This document shows, piece after piece, positions 25,700-33,491 of a DNA stretch of 61,910 nt. Source of the DNA: Arthrobacter sp. Soil736 (lineage in GTDB: Bacteria > Actinomycetota > Actinomycetes > Actinomycetales > Micrococcaceae); assembly GCF_001428005.1 (NCBI RefSeq), contig NZ_LMSB01000001.1, positions 1,623-63,532 on the forward strand, written 5' to 3'. Position numbers and translations under genes: made by a program. Numbering within the stretch: position 1 is the first letter of the stretch; each line of letters opens with the position of its first letter. The notes below the pieces were generated by a model. It saw only the letters and a list, made by a program, of their open reading frames with translations, was not told the origin of the DNA and ran no database searches.

Positions 25700-26508
25700 G
25701 CAACTATTTCTACCCCGAAGGCGGCCTGCCGCCGCAGACGCAGCTCCTCACCGACCGCGCCGTGGTCAAGGAGGCCTACACGGTCATCCCCAAGGGCGTG
25801 CTGCGGGACATCGTCACGTCCAATCTTCCCGGCTGGACCAACACCCGCGCCTGGATCATCGCCCGACCCATCGCCGGCTTCGCCACCACCTTCTCCCAGC
25901 TCATCGTTGAGGTGGCACCCGGCGGCGGATCCCGGAAACCCGAAGCGGAGGCCGGCGTCGAAGGCGTCATCTTCCTCACCAAGGGCAAACTGGACCTGAG
26001 CCTGGACGGCGAAATCCATCACCTCGAAGAAGGCGGCTACGCCTACCTCGCCGCCGGTGCCGACTGGTCCGTCAAGAACGACTCCGATGGCATCGCCAGC
26101 TTCCAGTGGGTCCGCAAGGCCTACGAACCGCTCGAGGGGTACACCGCCAAGTCCTTCGTGACCCGGGACCAGGACGTGGAGCCGCGCCCCATGCCCGGCA
26201 CCAACGGCGCCTGGGCCACCACCCGGTTCGTGGACCCGGACGACCTCGCGCACGACATGCACGTCAACATCGTGACGTTCCAGCCCGGCGCCTCGATCCC
26301 CTTCGCGGAAACCCACGTCATGGAGCACGGGTTGTTCGTCCTCGAGGGCAAGGCCGTCTACCGGCTGAACGATGACTGGGTGGAGGTGGAGGCCGGGGAC
26401 TTCATGTGGCTCCGCGCGTTCTGCCCGCAGGCCTGCTACGCCGGCGGCCCGGGCAACTTCCGCTACCTGCTGTACAAAGACGTCAACCGCCAGATCCGCC
26501 TGACCTGA
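25696..26508 (+). CDS. allE: (S)-ureidoglycine aminohydrolase
   Basis: A 270-residue bicupin that releases ammonia from (S)-ureidoglycine to give ureidoglycolate. The N-terminal part shows LPPQTQLLTDRAVVKEAYTVIP and a degenerate first cupin. The second cupin carries the manganese-site pattern IPFAETHVMEHGLFVLEGKAVYRL and ends WLRAFCPQACYAGG, with YLLYKDVNR at the C-terminus, typical of AllE/YlbA. ATG 25696 overlaps the stop of the DUF6986 gene. The enzymes just before it in the pathway (allantoinase, allantoate amidohydrolase) are not in this window. It is the last gene of the malic enzyme-malate synthase operon; a 16-bp stem follows. Confidence 0.93.
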   Translation: MSNYFYPEGGLPPQTQLLTDRAVVKEAYTVIPKGVLRDIVTSNLPGWTNTRAWIIARPIAGFATTFSQLIVEVAPGGGSRKPEAEAGVEGVIFLTKGKLDLSLDGEIHHLEEGGYAYLAAGADWSVKNDSDGIASFQWVRKAYEPLEGYTAKSFVTRDQDVEPRPMPGTNGAWATTRFVDPDDLAHDMHVNIVTFQPGASIPFAETHVMEHGLFVLEGKAVYRLNDDWVEVEAGDFMWLRAFCPQACYAGGPGNFRYLLYKDVNRQIRLT

Positions 26509-26537
26509 CCTGCCTGGCTCTCAACGCCGACGCCGGG

Positions 26538-26578
26538 ATCGCCGGAAGCCTGCCACATCGCCGCAGGCTTCCGGCGAT
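26538..26578 (+). terminator. stem-loop after allE
   Basis: ATCGCCGGAAGCCTGC (26538-26553) and its exact complement (26563-26578) form a 16-bp stem with a nine-base loop, 30 bases after the allE stop. No U-tract is evident. It marks the end of the ureide operon. Confidence 0.6.
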
Positions 26579-26639
26579 TCGCTCGTTTCCGGCGAACTCG
26601 GTGCGGCGTTTCCGGCGGCTTGGCGCGTATCCTGATGCC

Positions 26640-27797
26640 ATGCCAGGGCGCCGGGTTCCGGGCTCCATCCTGCGGTGCGTTGCAGCCGCGGCTGCAGCAG
26701 TGCTGGCCGTTGCCCTTGGCGGCTGCACTCCGGCACCCAAGCCGCCCGACCAGCAGACACCGCCCAGCTGGATCTTCGCCGACCTGCTCGATTTCAGTCA
26801 AACTATGCGGGAGGAGGGCGCCCCGGCCGTCCTCGTCCAGGCAAAGAACAACGGTGTGGAGTGGACTCAAGCCGAGGGTGTCCGGACCCTCGAGGGGCGG
26901 CAGCCGGTGCAGCTTGACGATCCTGTCCACATGGGCGGGCTCACGACGTCCATGATCGCCGTTTCCGTGCTGAAGCTCGCGGAGGAAGGCCGCCTCACAC
27001 TCGACGGCACGTTGGACGAATACCTTCCGGAATTCAGCCGCATCCTGAAGGAGCCGGAACCGATTACTGTGCGCAGGCTGCTGAACGAGGAGTCGGGCAT
27101 CCCGGACTACGGCGACGAGCTCTGGACGTCCGGCCCGCTCCGGCAGGTCTTCAACACGCCCCTGTCCCTGCGGGATCGGCTGGCGCTCGCCGCCCGCCTG
27201 CCCTGGGAGTACAAACTCGCCCAGCCCTTCGAGCCTTCCGGATCGAACTTCGTTGCCCTCGCCATGCTCATAGAACGGCTCAGGGGACATCCATTCGCCG
27301 AAGTTCTGCGGTCAGACATCATCGCACCGCTGGGACTCACAGGCACCTTCATGACCGCCGGCGGACCCCCGAAAGAGGATCTCCTCCACGGCTACATCAC
27401 CGTCGAGGACAAACGGTTCGATGTCGCCTATCCCCGCGTGTACATCGATGCCCCGGGCGGCATGGTTTCCACGGTCCGGGACGCCAACACCTACTATGCT
27501 GCACTCCTGCGGGGAAAGCTCCTGAAGCAGTCCACCCTTGCACAGATGAAAGAAGCGGTGTACTCCGACTTCAAACTCGGGATGACTCGCTGGAACGACA
27601 CCTGCACCAACGACTTCTACTACGGCAACATCGGCGACGTGCAGGGCTACGGGATGGTCTCGATGACCAGCGCCGACGGAAAGCGGCAGATCTCCATGGC
27701 GATGACCTTTCCGCCGTCGCCGTTCGTGGCCTTTCTCCACCCGCTGGTCCCGGAGATGGCCGATCTGGCCCAGCAATTGCTGAACGACTGGTGCTAG
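26640..27797 (+). CDS. serine hydrolase-fold (class C beta-lactamase-like) lipoprotein, catalytic motifs degenerate
   Basis: 385 residues. A lipoprotein signal peptide with lipobox ALGGC puts the lipidated Cys at 29. The body follows the beta-lactamase/penicillin-binding-like family: KLAEEGRLTLDGTLDEYLPEF, ITVRRLLNEESGIP and YIDAPGGMVSTVRDANTYYAAL. However, the SxxK active-site tetrad position reads GLTT (residues 100-103), the YxN region reads PSGSN, and no HxG motif is seen near the C-terminus. The protein therefore looks catalytically dead and may bind rather than cleave a cell-wall or peptide ligand outside the membrane. No strong ribosome-binding site precedes ATG 26640. Confidence 0.8.
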   Translation: MPGRRVPGSILRCVAAAAAAVLAVALGGCTPAPKPPDQQTPPSWIFADLLDFSQTMREEGAPAVLVQAKNNGVEWTQAEGVRTLEGRQPVQLDDPVHMGGLTTSMIAVSVLKLAEEGRLTLDGTLDEYLPEFSRILKEPEPITVRRLLNEESGIPDYGDELWTSGPLRQVFNTPLSLRDRLALAARLPWEYKLAQPFEPSGSNFVALAMLIERLRGHPFAEVLRSDIIAPLGLTGTFMTAGGPPKEDLLHGYITVEDKRFDVAYPRVYIDAPGGMVSTVRDANTYYAALLRGKLLKQSTLAQMKEAVYSDFKLGMTRWNDTCTNDFYYGNIGDVQGYGMVSMTSADGKRQISMAMTFPPSPFVAFLHPLVPEMADLAQQLLNDWC

Positions 27798-27853
27798 GGC
27801 CGGCCCAGCCGCCGACCCTTGCATCGGGACTGGACGCGCGGAAGCATGAAGGC

Positions 27854-28210
27854 ATGCTGACGATCGGAACAACTGTCCTCGGAGTCAACGACGTCGCCCG
27901 CGCCACCGCATTCTGGTGTGATGCCCTGGGTTACGTCCCCCGGGAGGACGGCGACGAAACGTGGGTGGTGCTGGTCCCGCAACGAGGCGAGGGCGCCCGG
28001 CTCGCCCTCATGCTCAGTGAGACGCCCGTGCAGGCACACCCGCGCATCCATCTGGACCTCTATGCCGATGACCAGCCCGGCGAAGTGGAACGGCTCGTGG
28101 AGCTCGGAGCTTCCCGCGTGGACTGGGACAGCTACCCGGATGACCCCGATTTCGTTGTCCTGGAAGACCCTGACGGAAACCGCTTCTGCGTGGTGGACGC
28201 CGGGGCCTAG
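27854..28210 (+). CDS. VOC-family (glyoxalase/bleomycin-resistance fold) protein
   Basis: 118 residues with a single vicinal-oxygen-chelate fold: opening TTVLGVNDVARATAFWCDALGYV, mid-region RIHLDLYADD and closing VVLEDPDGNRFCVVDA. Family members bind a metal or small ligand; the specific reaction cannot be told. ATG 27854 is preceded by GAAGG. Its TAG overlaps the convergent stop of the HAD gene by two bases, so the two genes meet tail to tail with no room for a terminator. Confidence 0.82.
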   Translation: MLTIGTTVLGVNDVARATAFWCDALGYVPREDGDETWVVLVPQRGEGARLALMLSETPVQAHPRIHLDLYADDQPGEVERLVELGASRVDWDSYPDDPDFVVLEDPDGNRFCVVDAGA

Positions 28211-28906
28211 CGTCCCAGCAGCCTTCCGATCGCGCTGTCCCTGAGGCTGTCCAGCAGCTCGCCGGGACCCTCATAGACGTCGACGGCGCCGGCCTCGCGG
28301 AGTTCAGCCTCGCTCGTGCCGCCGCAGGTGACCCCGATGGTGGGGATGCCGAGCTTATTGGCCGCAAGCACGTCCCACACAGCATCTCCCACGTAGACAA
28401 CGTCGGCAGCGGCGAGCCCCAGCGCGCGGAGCGCCGCCTCCAATATGTCCGGCTCGGGCTTGCTTTCCTTTGCATCGTTGGCGCTCGTCGCCGCATGGAT
28501 GAAGGAATCGGCGGCGAGGGTGGAGCGGAGGGCCTTGAGGTCCTCATCCTTCGCGGAGGAGGCCAGAGCCACGGCCAGTCCACTCTCATAGCACTGGGCC
28601 AGCAGGTCCCGGGCTCCGCCGAACGCGCGAAGGGACGGCCAGTACGTGCCGAATATCCCGGAGTGGGCCGACAGGACAGTGTCGTCGCGGGGCCTTGTCG
28701 CGCTCGTCCGGCAGCAGGTGGTCCACCAGCCGCGGGCCGCCCATTCCCACGCAGCGGTGGATCCGCGCCATGGGCACGTCGAAGCCGGCCTGGCGGAAGG
28801 CCTGCCACCAGGCAATCGTGTGGATGTAGGAGGAATCGACGAGGGTCCCGTCCACGTCGAACAGGACGCCCTTGCTGTACCGGCCTTTCACCTTGTGGTT
28901 CGGCAC
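28207..28906 (-). pseudogene. HAD-superfamily phosphatase, single-base frameshift
   Basis: The N-terminal part (frame from GTG 28906) shows the HAD nucleophile motif VLFDVDGTLVDSSY and GMGGPRLVDHLLPDERDKA. The rest, in another frame, continues DDTVLSAHSGIFGT, VALASSAKDEDL, KPEPDILEAALRALG and VVYVGDAVWDVLAA, ending at 28207. Removing one G from the run GGGG at 28689-28692 (CCCC on the coding strand) restores a single reading ARDDT. So the gene carries a one-base insertion in a homopolymer, either a true frameshift or a sequencing error. If intact it would be a phosphoglycolate-phosphatase-like enzyme of about 232 residues. It follows the DUF1508 gene by 12 bases. Confidence 0.82.
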
Positions 28907-28918
28907 CCCTCCCCGGCC

Positions 28919-29215
28919 TCAGTGCCCGGCCGGCGAGCGCGGATGCGTCAGCAGGGCGGGCGTGCGGGTTGCGCCCGCCGTTGCCGCCTTCCGTGCGGGT
29001 TTGGTGCTGTGGACTGCAGGCCGCTTTACCGCATCTTTGCAGTGATCGCGGACCAGTCCCATGCCGGCAATCTCACGGGCACGCGCCACGCCGGCCACAG
29101 CTGCGCTCTTGGTGGGAAAGGTGACAGAGACCGCCATCAGCGCCCCCGATCCGTCGAGCAACCGGATCCTGTAGCCTCCGTCGGGAGCGTCCACCAATTC
29201 GAAATATCCAGCCAT
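28919..29215 (-). CDS. DUF1508 family protein with basic C-terminal tail
   Basis: 98 residues. The first 60 form a DUF1508 unit (MAGYFELV, YRIRLLDGSG, FPTKSAAVAGVARARE) paralogous to the protein at 1660-1857. The rest is a Lys/Ala/Thr-rich tail (VKRPAVHSTKPARKAA) that may bind nucleic acid or be disordered. GAAGGAGAAAG precedes ATG 29215. A 14-bp perfect palindrome containing a TATACT -10-like sequence lies 53-66 bases upstream. It is probably co-transcribed with the HAD gene 12 bases downstream. Confidence 0.75.
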   Translation of the reverse strand: MAGYFELVDAPDGGYRIRLLDGSGALMAVSVTFPTKSAAVAGVARAREIAGMGLVRDHCKDAVKRPAVHSTKPARKAATAGATRTPALLTHPRSPAGH

Positions 29216-29267
29216 CGCGCTTTCTCCTTCTTCGCCACTCGCCTATTCACCGTTCGGCGAGGTATTA

Positions 29268-29281
29268 GTAAGTATACTTAC
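29268..29281 (-). promoter_or_regulatory. 14-bp palindrome GTAAGTATACTTAC at the DUF1508 promoter
   Basis: A perfect palindrome containing TATACT on both strands, so it can serve as -10 element and operator together. It lies in the intergenic region between the GH15 gene (ending at 29318) and the DUF1508 gene (starting at 29215), both on the minus strand. Confidence 0.5.
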
Positions 29282-29317
29282 GGACGCTTCGAAATTAAGA
29301 GCCAAAATGAGGCAGCC

Positions 29318-31123
29318 TCAGGCCCTGCCTGCCCTGGATGCCAGGGGCCTGTCACTCCGCCCGGTCCGCTGCTGATGAAGTTCCAGGGCACTCGTCACGA
29401 GCGCGAAGTGGCTGAATGCCTGCGGCGTGTTTCCCAGGTGCCGCGCACTCTGGACACCCCATTCCTCACTCAGCAGGCCGACGTCGTTGCGGAGCGCCAG
29501 CAGCCGCTCGAAGAGCTCGGTGGCCTGCCGCCGGCGGCCGGCACCGAGCAGCGCTTCCACGAGCCAGAACGAACAGGCAAGGAAGACGCCTTCGTCACCG
29601 GGCAGGCCGTCGTCGCTTTCCTGGGGCCGGTACCGGAGCACGAACCCGTCCTCGGTGAGCTCCCGCTGGATGGTGTCGATCGTACCGATCACGCGGGGAT
29701 CATCCGGCGGCAGGAAACCCACGCGCGGAATGAGCAGCAGGCTGGCATCCAGCTCGGGGCGGTCATAGGACTGGGTGAAGGTGTTCCGTTCCGCGTCGTA
29801 GCCGTGCGCCATCACGTCGTCGCGGATCGTGTCCCGCAGGGCTTCCCAGCGGTCGGCGGGTCCGGGAAGGCCTGAATCCCTGACGCCCCGGACCATCCTG
29901 TCCGCCGCAACCCAGGCCATGATCTTCGAATGGGTGAAGTGGCGCCGCGGCCCGCGCATTTCCCACAGCCCGTTGTCCGGCTGGTCCCACGCGCCTTCCA
30001 GGTACTCCATCAGCGCCACCTGGACATCCCATGCTTCGTCCGTGTGCTTCAGCAGGGAGTTGCGCGTCAGTGACAGGCAGTCCAGCACCTCCCCCCAGAC
30101 ATCGAGCTGCAGCTGGCCCGCGGCGCCGTTGCCGATGCGCACCGGCGCCGAGCCCTCGTACCCCGCCAGCCAGGGGATCTCCATCTCGGGAAGACGCCGT
30201 TCGCCGTGGATGCCGTACATGATCTGCAGGTCCGCCGGATCCCCCGCAACGGCGCGCAGCAGCCAGTCCCGCCAGGCGGCGGCCTCTGCCGTGTAGCCGG
30301 CGGCAAGCAATGCCTGCAGCGTCAGGGTCGCGTCGCGGAGCCAACAGAAGCGGTAATCCCAGTTCCGCGGGCCGCCCAGCTGCTCCGGGAGCGACGTGGT
30401 CACGGCCGCCACAATGCCCCCGGTGGGAGCGTAGGTGAGGGCCTTGAGCGTGATCAGTGACCGCTCCACTGCGTCCTTGTAGGGGCCGGTCACCTTGCTC
30501 TGCCCGGCCCATACCCGCCAGAATTTCTCGGTGGATTCCAGGACGCTCTCGGCGTCCACGGACCGGGGCCGGTGGACGTGGCTCGGCGCCCAGGTCAGCA
30601 CGAACGGCACCCGTTCGCCGGCCTTCACGGTGAACTCGCTGACGGTCTGCATGTGCTGGCCCCGAAGCGGCGCCTCCGTCACGAGGTAGGCGGAATCCGG
30701 CCCGGCGATGGCATGAAGTCCGTGGCTGTCGCGGCGCACCCACGGCATGATGTGGCCATAGTCGAAACGAAGGGCCAGCTGGCCCTTCATCCTGACTTTG
30801 CCATGCAGGCCCACCACGATCCTCACGATGTCCGCCACTTCGTCACGCGGTGGCATGAAGTCGATGACCCGCACGGCTCCGTCTTCGGTCTCCCAGTCGG
30901 TTTCCAGGATCAGCGTGTGCCGGCGGTAACGGCGGCGGGTACATTCGCCGCCGCCCTCGGGGGCCAGGATCCACCGGCCCGACTCGGGGGTGTCAAGGAG
31001 CGCATTGAAGCACGCCGGGGAATCGAAGCGTGGCAGGCAAAGCCAGTCTATGGAGCCTTCAGTGCTGATCAGGGCCGCAGTGTGCAGGTCGCCCACCATC
31101 GCGTAATCCTCGATGCGTACCAT
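29318..31123 (-). CDS. glycoside hydrolase family 15 protein (glucoamylase/trehalase-like)
   Basis: About 601 residues. The N-terminal domain (MVRIEDYAMVGDLHTAALISTEGSIDWLCLP) and the catalytic (alpha/alpha)6 barrel with GGPRNWDYRFCWLRDATLTL, EIPWLAGYEG and the C-terminal general-base segment LLSEEWGV are those of bacterial GH15 enzymes. In actinobacteria these include glucoamylases and phosphate-dependent trehalases, so alpha-glucan or trehalose cleavage is likely. ATG 31123 is chosen because the protein opening matches the family and AAGGGC precedes it. There is no signal peptide, so it acts in the cytoplasm. Confidence 0.9.
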   Translation of the reverse strand: MVRIEDYAMVGDLHTAALISTEGSIDWLCLPRFDSPACFNALLDTPESGRWILAPEGGGECTRRRYRRHTLILETDWETEDGAVRVIDFMPPRDEVADIVRIVVGLHGKVRMKGQLALRFDYGHIMPWVRRDSHGLHAIAGPDSAYLVTEAPLRGQHMQTVSEFTVKAGERVPFVLTWAPSHVHRPRSVDAESVLESTEKFWRVWAGQSKVTGPYKDAVERSLITLKALTYAPTGGIVAAVTTSLPEQLGGPRNWDYRFCWLRDATLTLQALLAAGYTAEAAAWRDWLLRAVAGDPADLQIMYGIHGERRLPEMEIPWLAGYEGSAPVRIGNGAAGQLQLDVWGEVLDCLSLTRNSLLKHTDEAWDVQVALMEYLEGAWDQPDNGLWEMRGPRRHFTHSKIMAWVAADRMVRGVRDSGLPGPADRWEALRDTIRDDVMAHGYDAERNTFTQSYDRPELDASLLLIPRVGFLPPDDPRVIGTIDTIQRELTEDGFVLRYRPQESDDGLPGDEGVFLACSFWLVEALLGAGRRRQATELFERLLALRNDVGLLSEEWGVQSARHLGNTPQAFSHFALVTSALELHQQRTGRSDRPLASRAGRA

Positions 31124-31259
31124 GCCCTTACAGTGCCACAGCTGACCCCGCGGCACGAGGGGAAGCCGGGTGTAGCCTGAGGTGAGGTAAAGCAGTTGCC
31201 GTCGGAAGCTGACTTTTGTCCCCGCCAGGCCGTCCTTGGCGAATGAGCAGGGCAGAAAT

Positions 31260-31538
31260 GTGGAGCCAACTTTGGATAGTCACCTCAACGAAACCGACGT
31301 GACGGAGTACGCCCAGGACCTCCTGCTCGAGACCCGGGACGTCGGGGATTTCCTGAATGAACTGGCACGCTACTCCGCCGATAACCTTTCCGGACCGCAT
31401 GGCCAGGTGCATTGCGGCATCACACTCCTGCGGCACCGTTCCGCGGCCACCGTGGCCAGCAGCAGCGAACGTGCCCTGGTTCTTGACGAGCTCCAGTACC
31501 AGTTCGGAGACGGACCCTGGCTACCGTCCATGGACTGA
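31260..31538 (+). pseudogene. truncated GAF-domain fragment of a GAF-ANTAR regulator
   Basis: About 92 residues starting at GTG 31260 (AGGGCAG upstream). The text SHLNETDVTEYAQDLLLE...DFLNELARYSADNL, CGITLLRHRSAATVASSS and LDELQYQFGDGPW matches residue by residue the first half of the GAF-ANTAR protein at 55819-56562. It stops at FGDGPWLPSMD, in the middle of the GAF fold, with the rest of GAF and the RNA-binding ANTAR domain missing. The next gene starts 15 bases later. The remnant could be inert or, if expressed, could interfere with the intact paralogue. Confidence 0.75.
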
Positions 31539-31553
31539 GAGCGGGGGGCACGG

Positions 31554-32285
31554 GTGACGGTGTACATCGGCACGTCCGGCTGGAGCTATGACCACTGGGA
31601 AAGCGTGCTGTACCCGCCGGGGCTTCCCGCGCGGGACAGGCTGCAGCACTATGTGGCGCGGTTCAGGACCGTGGAGCTCAATGCGAGTTTCTACCGCTGG
31701 CCGCGGGACACCTCCTTCGCGAGCTGGCGGCGCCGGCTGCCTGACGGATTCGCGCTGTCCGTCAAGGCACCCCGCGGCCTGACCCATGGCAAGAAGCTCT
31801 ACGGCCCGGAGGTGTGGATCGAGCGGATCACGCGCTGCTGGCATGAGCTTGGCGACAAGCGCGCCGTGCTGCTGGTCCAGCTGCCGCCGGATCTCGGGCG
31901 CGACGACGCCCGCCTTGACTACTTCCTGGCCGCCGTGCCGGAGTGGATCCGGGTCGCGGTGGAGTTCCGGCACCCCAGCTGGGACCACCCCGACGTGTAC
32001 AGCCTGCTGGAGCGGCACCAGGCCGCGTACTGCGTCATGAGCGGCGCCAATCTGCCCTGCATCCTGCGCGCCACCGCCCCTTTCGTTTACGTCAGGCTGC
32101 ACGGCCCGGACCACCAGCACCTGTACGGCGGATCGTACTCGGATGAGGAGCTCGGCTGGTGGGCTGACAGGATCCGCGAGTGGCGCGGCACCGGCAAGGA
32201 TGTGTACGCCTATTTCAACAACGACGGCGGCGGTAACGCCGTGCGGAACGCGGAGACTCTGCGGTGGCTGCTGGGAGACGGCTGA
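31554..32285 (+). CDS. DUF72 domain protein (YecE family)
   Basis: 243 residues with the DUF72 TIM-barrel-like fold: opening VYIGTSGWSYDHWESVLYPPGLP, FRTVELNASFYRWP, FALSVKAPRGLTH, the VAVEFRHPSWDHPDVYSLLERH segment and closing DVYAYFNNDGGGNAVRNAETL. The family is widespread in bacteria and archaea and has no firm biochemical role. GTG 31554 is preceded by GGGGGGCACGG. It follows the truncated GAF gene closely on the same strand and may share its promoter. Confidence 0.9.
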   Translation: MTVYIGTSGWSYDHWESVLYPPGLPARDRLQHYVARFRTVELNASFYRWPRDTSFASWRRRLPDGFALSVKAPRGLTHGKKLYGPEVWIERITRCWHELGDKRAVLLVQLPPDLGRDDARLDYFLAAVPEWIRVAVEFRHPSWDHPDVYSLLERHQAAYCVMSGANLPCILRATAPFVYVRLHGPDHQHLYGGSYSDEELGWWADRIREWRGTGKDVYAYFNNDGGGNAVRNAETLRWLLGDG

Positions 32286-32377
32286 CGGGGCTGGCGCCCC
32301 CGCCGCCCGCCCGGGGACTGAAGGTAACAGAGCAGGACTGCGACCCGCCGGACCCTGGCCTGTGGCAGAGTGAAGGA

Positions 32378-33436
32378 ATGGACACGGCGTCACACCAAAC
32401 ATCCCTGTCAGGCAAGCGCGTCTTCCGCCTGGCCCACCGGCTCTCGGACGCGGTCAATACCGCGCGCCTGAAACTTGCACGGCGCTGGAAGTTTGAACCC
32501 AAAACCATTGCGTACCAGGGCTACGGCTCTACGGAGTGGGTCCGCGTCCTCGGCAGGGTGGTGCTGGCCAGCAAACCGGTGCCGGGCAGCCGCGCCGAGC
32601 ACGCCGCCAAGAACGGCAATGAAAACGTCCGCGGCTGGCGCGCGTTTACCAGCGTGCCCATCCCGCGGTCCGAGGTGGAGATTGAGATCGGCGGGACGGT
32701 CACGAAAGTCACGGCTGACCGGGGCGGGCTGATTGACATTGATGTCCGGGTGACCCTCGAGCCGGGCTGGCACACGGCCGTCCTGCGTTCGGTCGGCACC
32801 GAACCGGCCGAAGCCCGCATCTTTGTCATTGGCCCCGAAACCAACTTCGGGATCGTGTCCGACATCGACGACACTGTCATGGTCACGGCGTTGCCGCGGC
32901 CCTTCCTGGCCCTGTGGAACACGTTCGTGCTCAGCGAGCGCGCCAGGATGGCCACCCCGGGAATGGCTGTGCTGCTGGACCGGCTGACGGTGGAGCACCC
33001 TGACGCGCCGGTGATCTACCTTTCCACCGGCCCCTGGAACGCGGCGCCCACCCTCGGCCGGTTCCTCAGCCGCAACATGTACCCGTCCGGCGCCCTGCTG
33101 CTGACCGATTGGGGGCTCACGCAGGACCGCTGGTTCCGCAGCGGCCAGGACCACAAACTCGGGAACCTTCAGCGCCTCGCCGCCGAATTTCCGCACATGC
33201 GCTGGCTCCTGGTCGGCGACAACGGACAGCACGACGAGGAGATCTACTCGGAGTTCGCCCGGGAGCATGCTGACAAGGTGGCGGCCATCGCCATCCGGCA
33301 ACTGTCCGTGAGTGAGTCAGTCCTCGCCGGCGGGCATTCGGAGGACGGAGACCACAGCGCTTCATCGGTGCCGTGGATCTACTCCCCCGACGGCGCCGGC
33401 ATCGCCCGGCAGCTCAAGGAGCTTCAGCTGATCTGA
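32378..33436 (+). CDS. App1-family (DUF2183) phosphatase domain protein
   Basis: 352 residues. The App1 catalytic domain, related to the phosphatidate phosphatase of yeast actin patches, is marked by the HAD-like SDIDDTVMVTALPRP motif (DxDxT), then VIYLSTGPWNAAPTLGRFL, LLTDWG and LLVGDNGQHDEEIYSEFA. Upstream lies a beta-rich N-terminal domain (YGSTEWVRVLGRVVL, RGWRAFTSVPIPRSEVEIEIGG). Mg-dependent dephosphorylation of a lipid or other phosphomonoester is likely; the substrate is unknown. AAGGA lies just before ATG 32378. No signal peptide. Confidence 0.88.
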   Translation: MDTASHQTSLSGKRVFRLAHRLSDAVNTARLKLARRWKFEPKTIAYQGYGSTEWVRVLGRVVLASKPVPGSRAEHAAKNGNENVRGWRAFTSVPIPRSEVEIEIGGTVTKVTADRGGLIDIDVRVTLEPGWHTAVLRSVGTEPAEARIFVIGPETNFGIVSDIDDTVMVTALPRPFLALWNTFVLSERARMATPGMAVLLDRLTVEHPDAPVIYLSTGPWNAAPTLGRFLSRNMYPSGALLLTDWGLTQDRWFRSGQDHKLGNLQRLAAEFPHMRWLLVGDNGQHDEEIYSEFAREHADKVAAIAIRQLSVSESVLAGGHSEDGDHSASSVPWIYSPDGAGIARQLKELQLI

Positions 33437-33491
33437 CCGGCGCTGACCCGGCCGGCGTTGATCCGGCGGACGCCTCTCTGACCCGCGCCGG

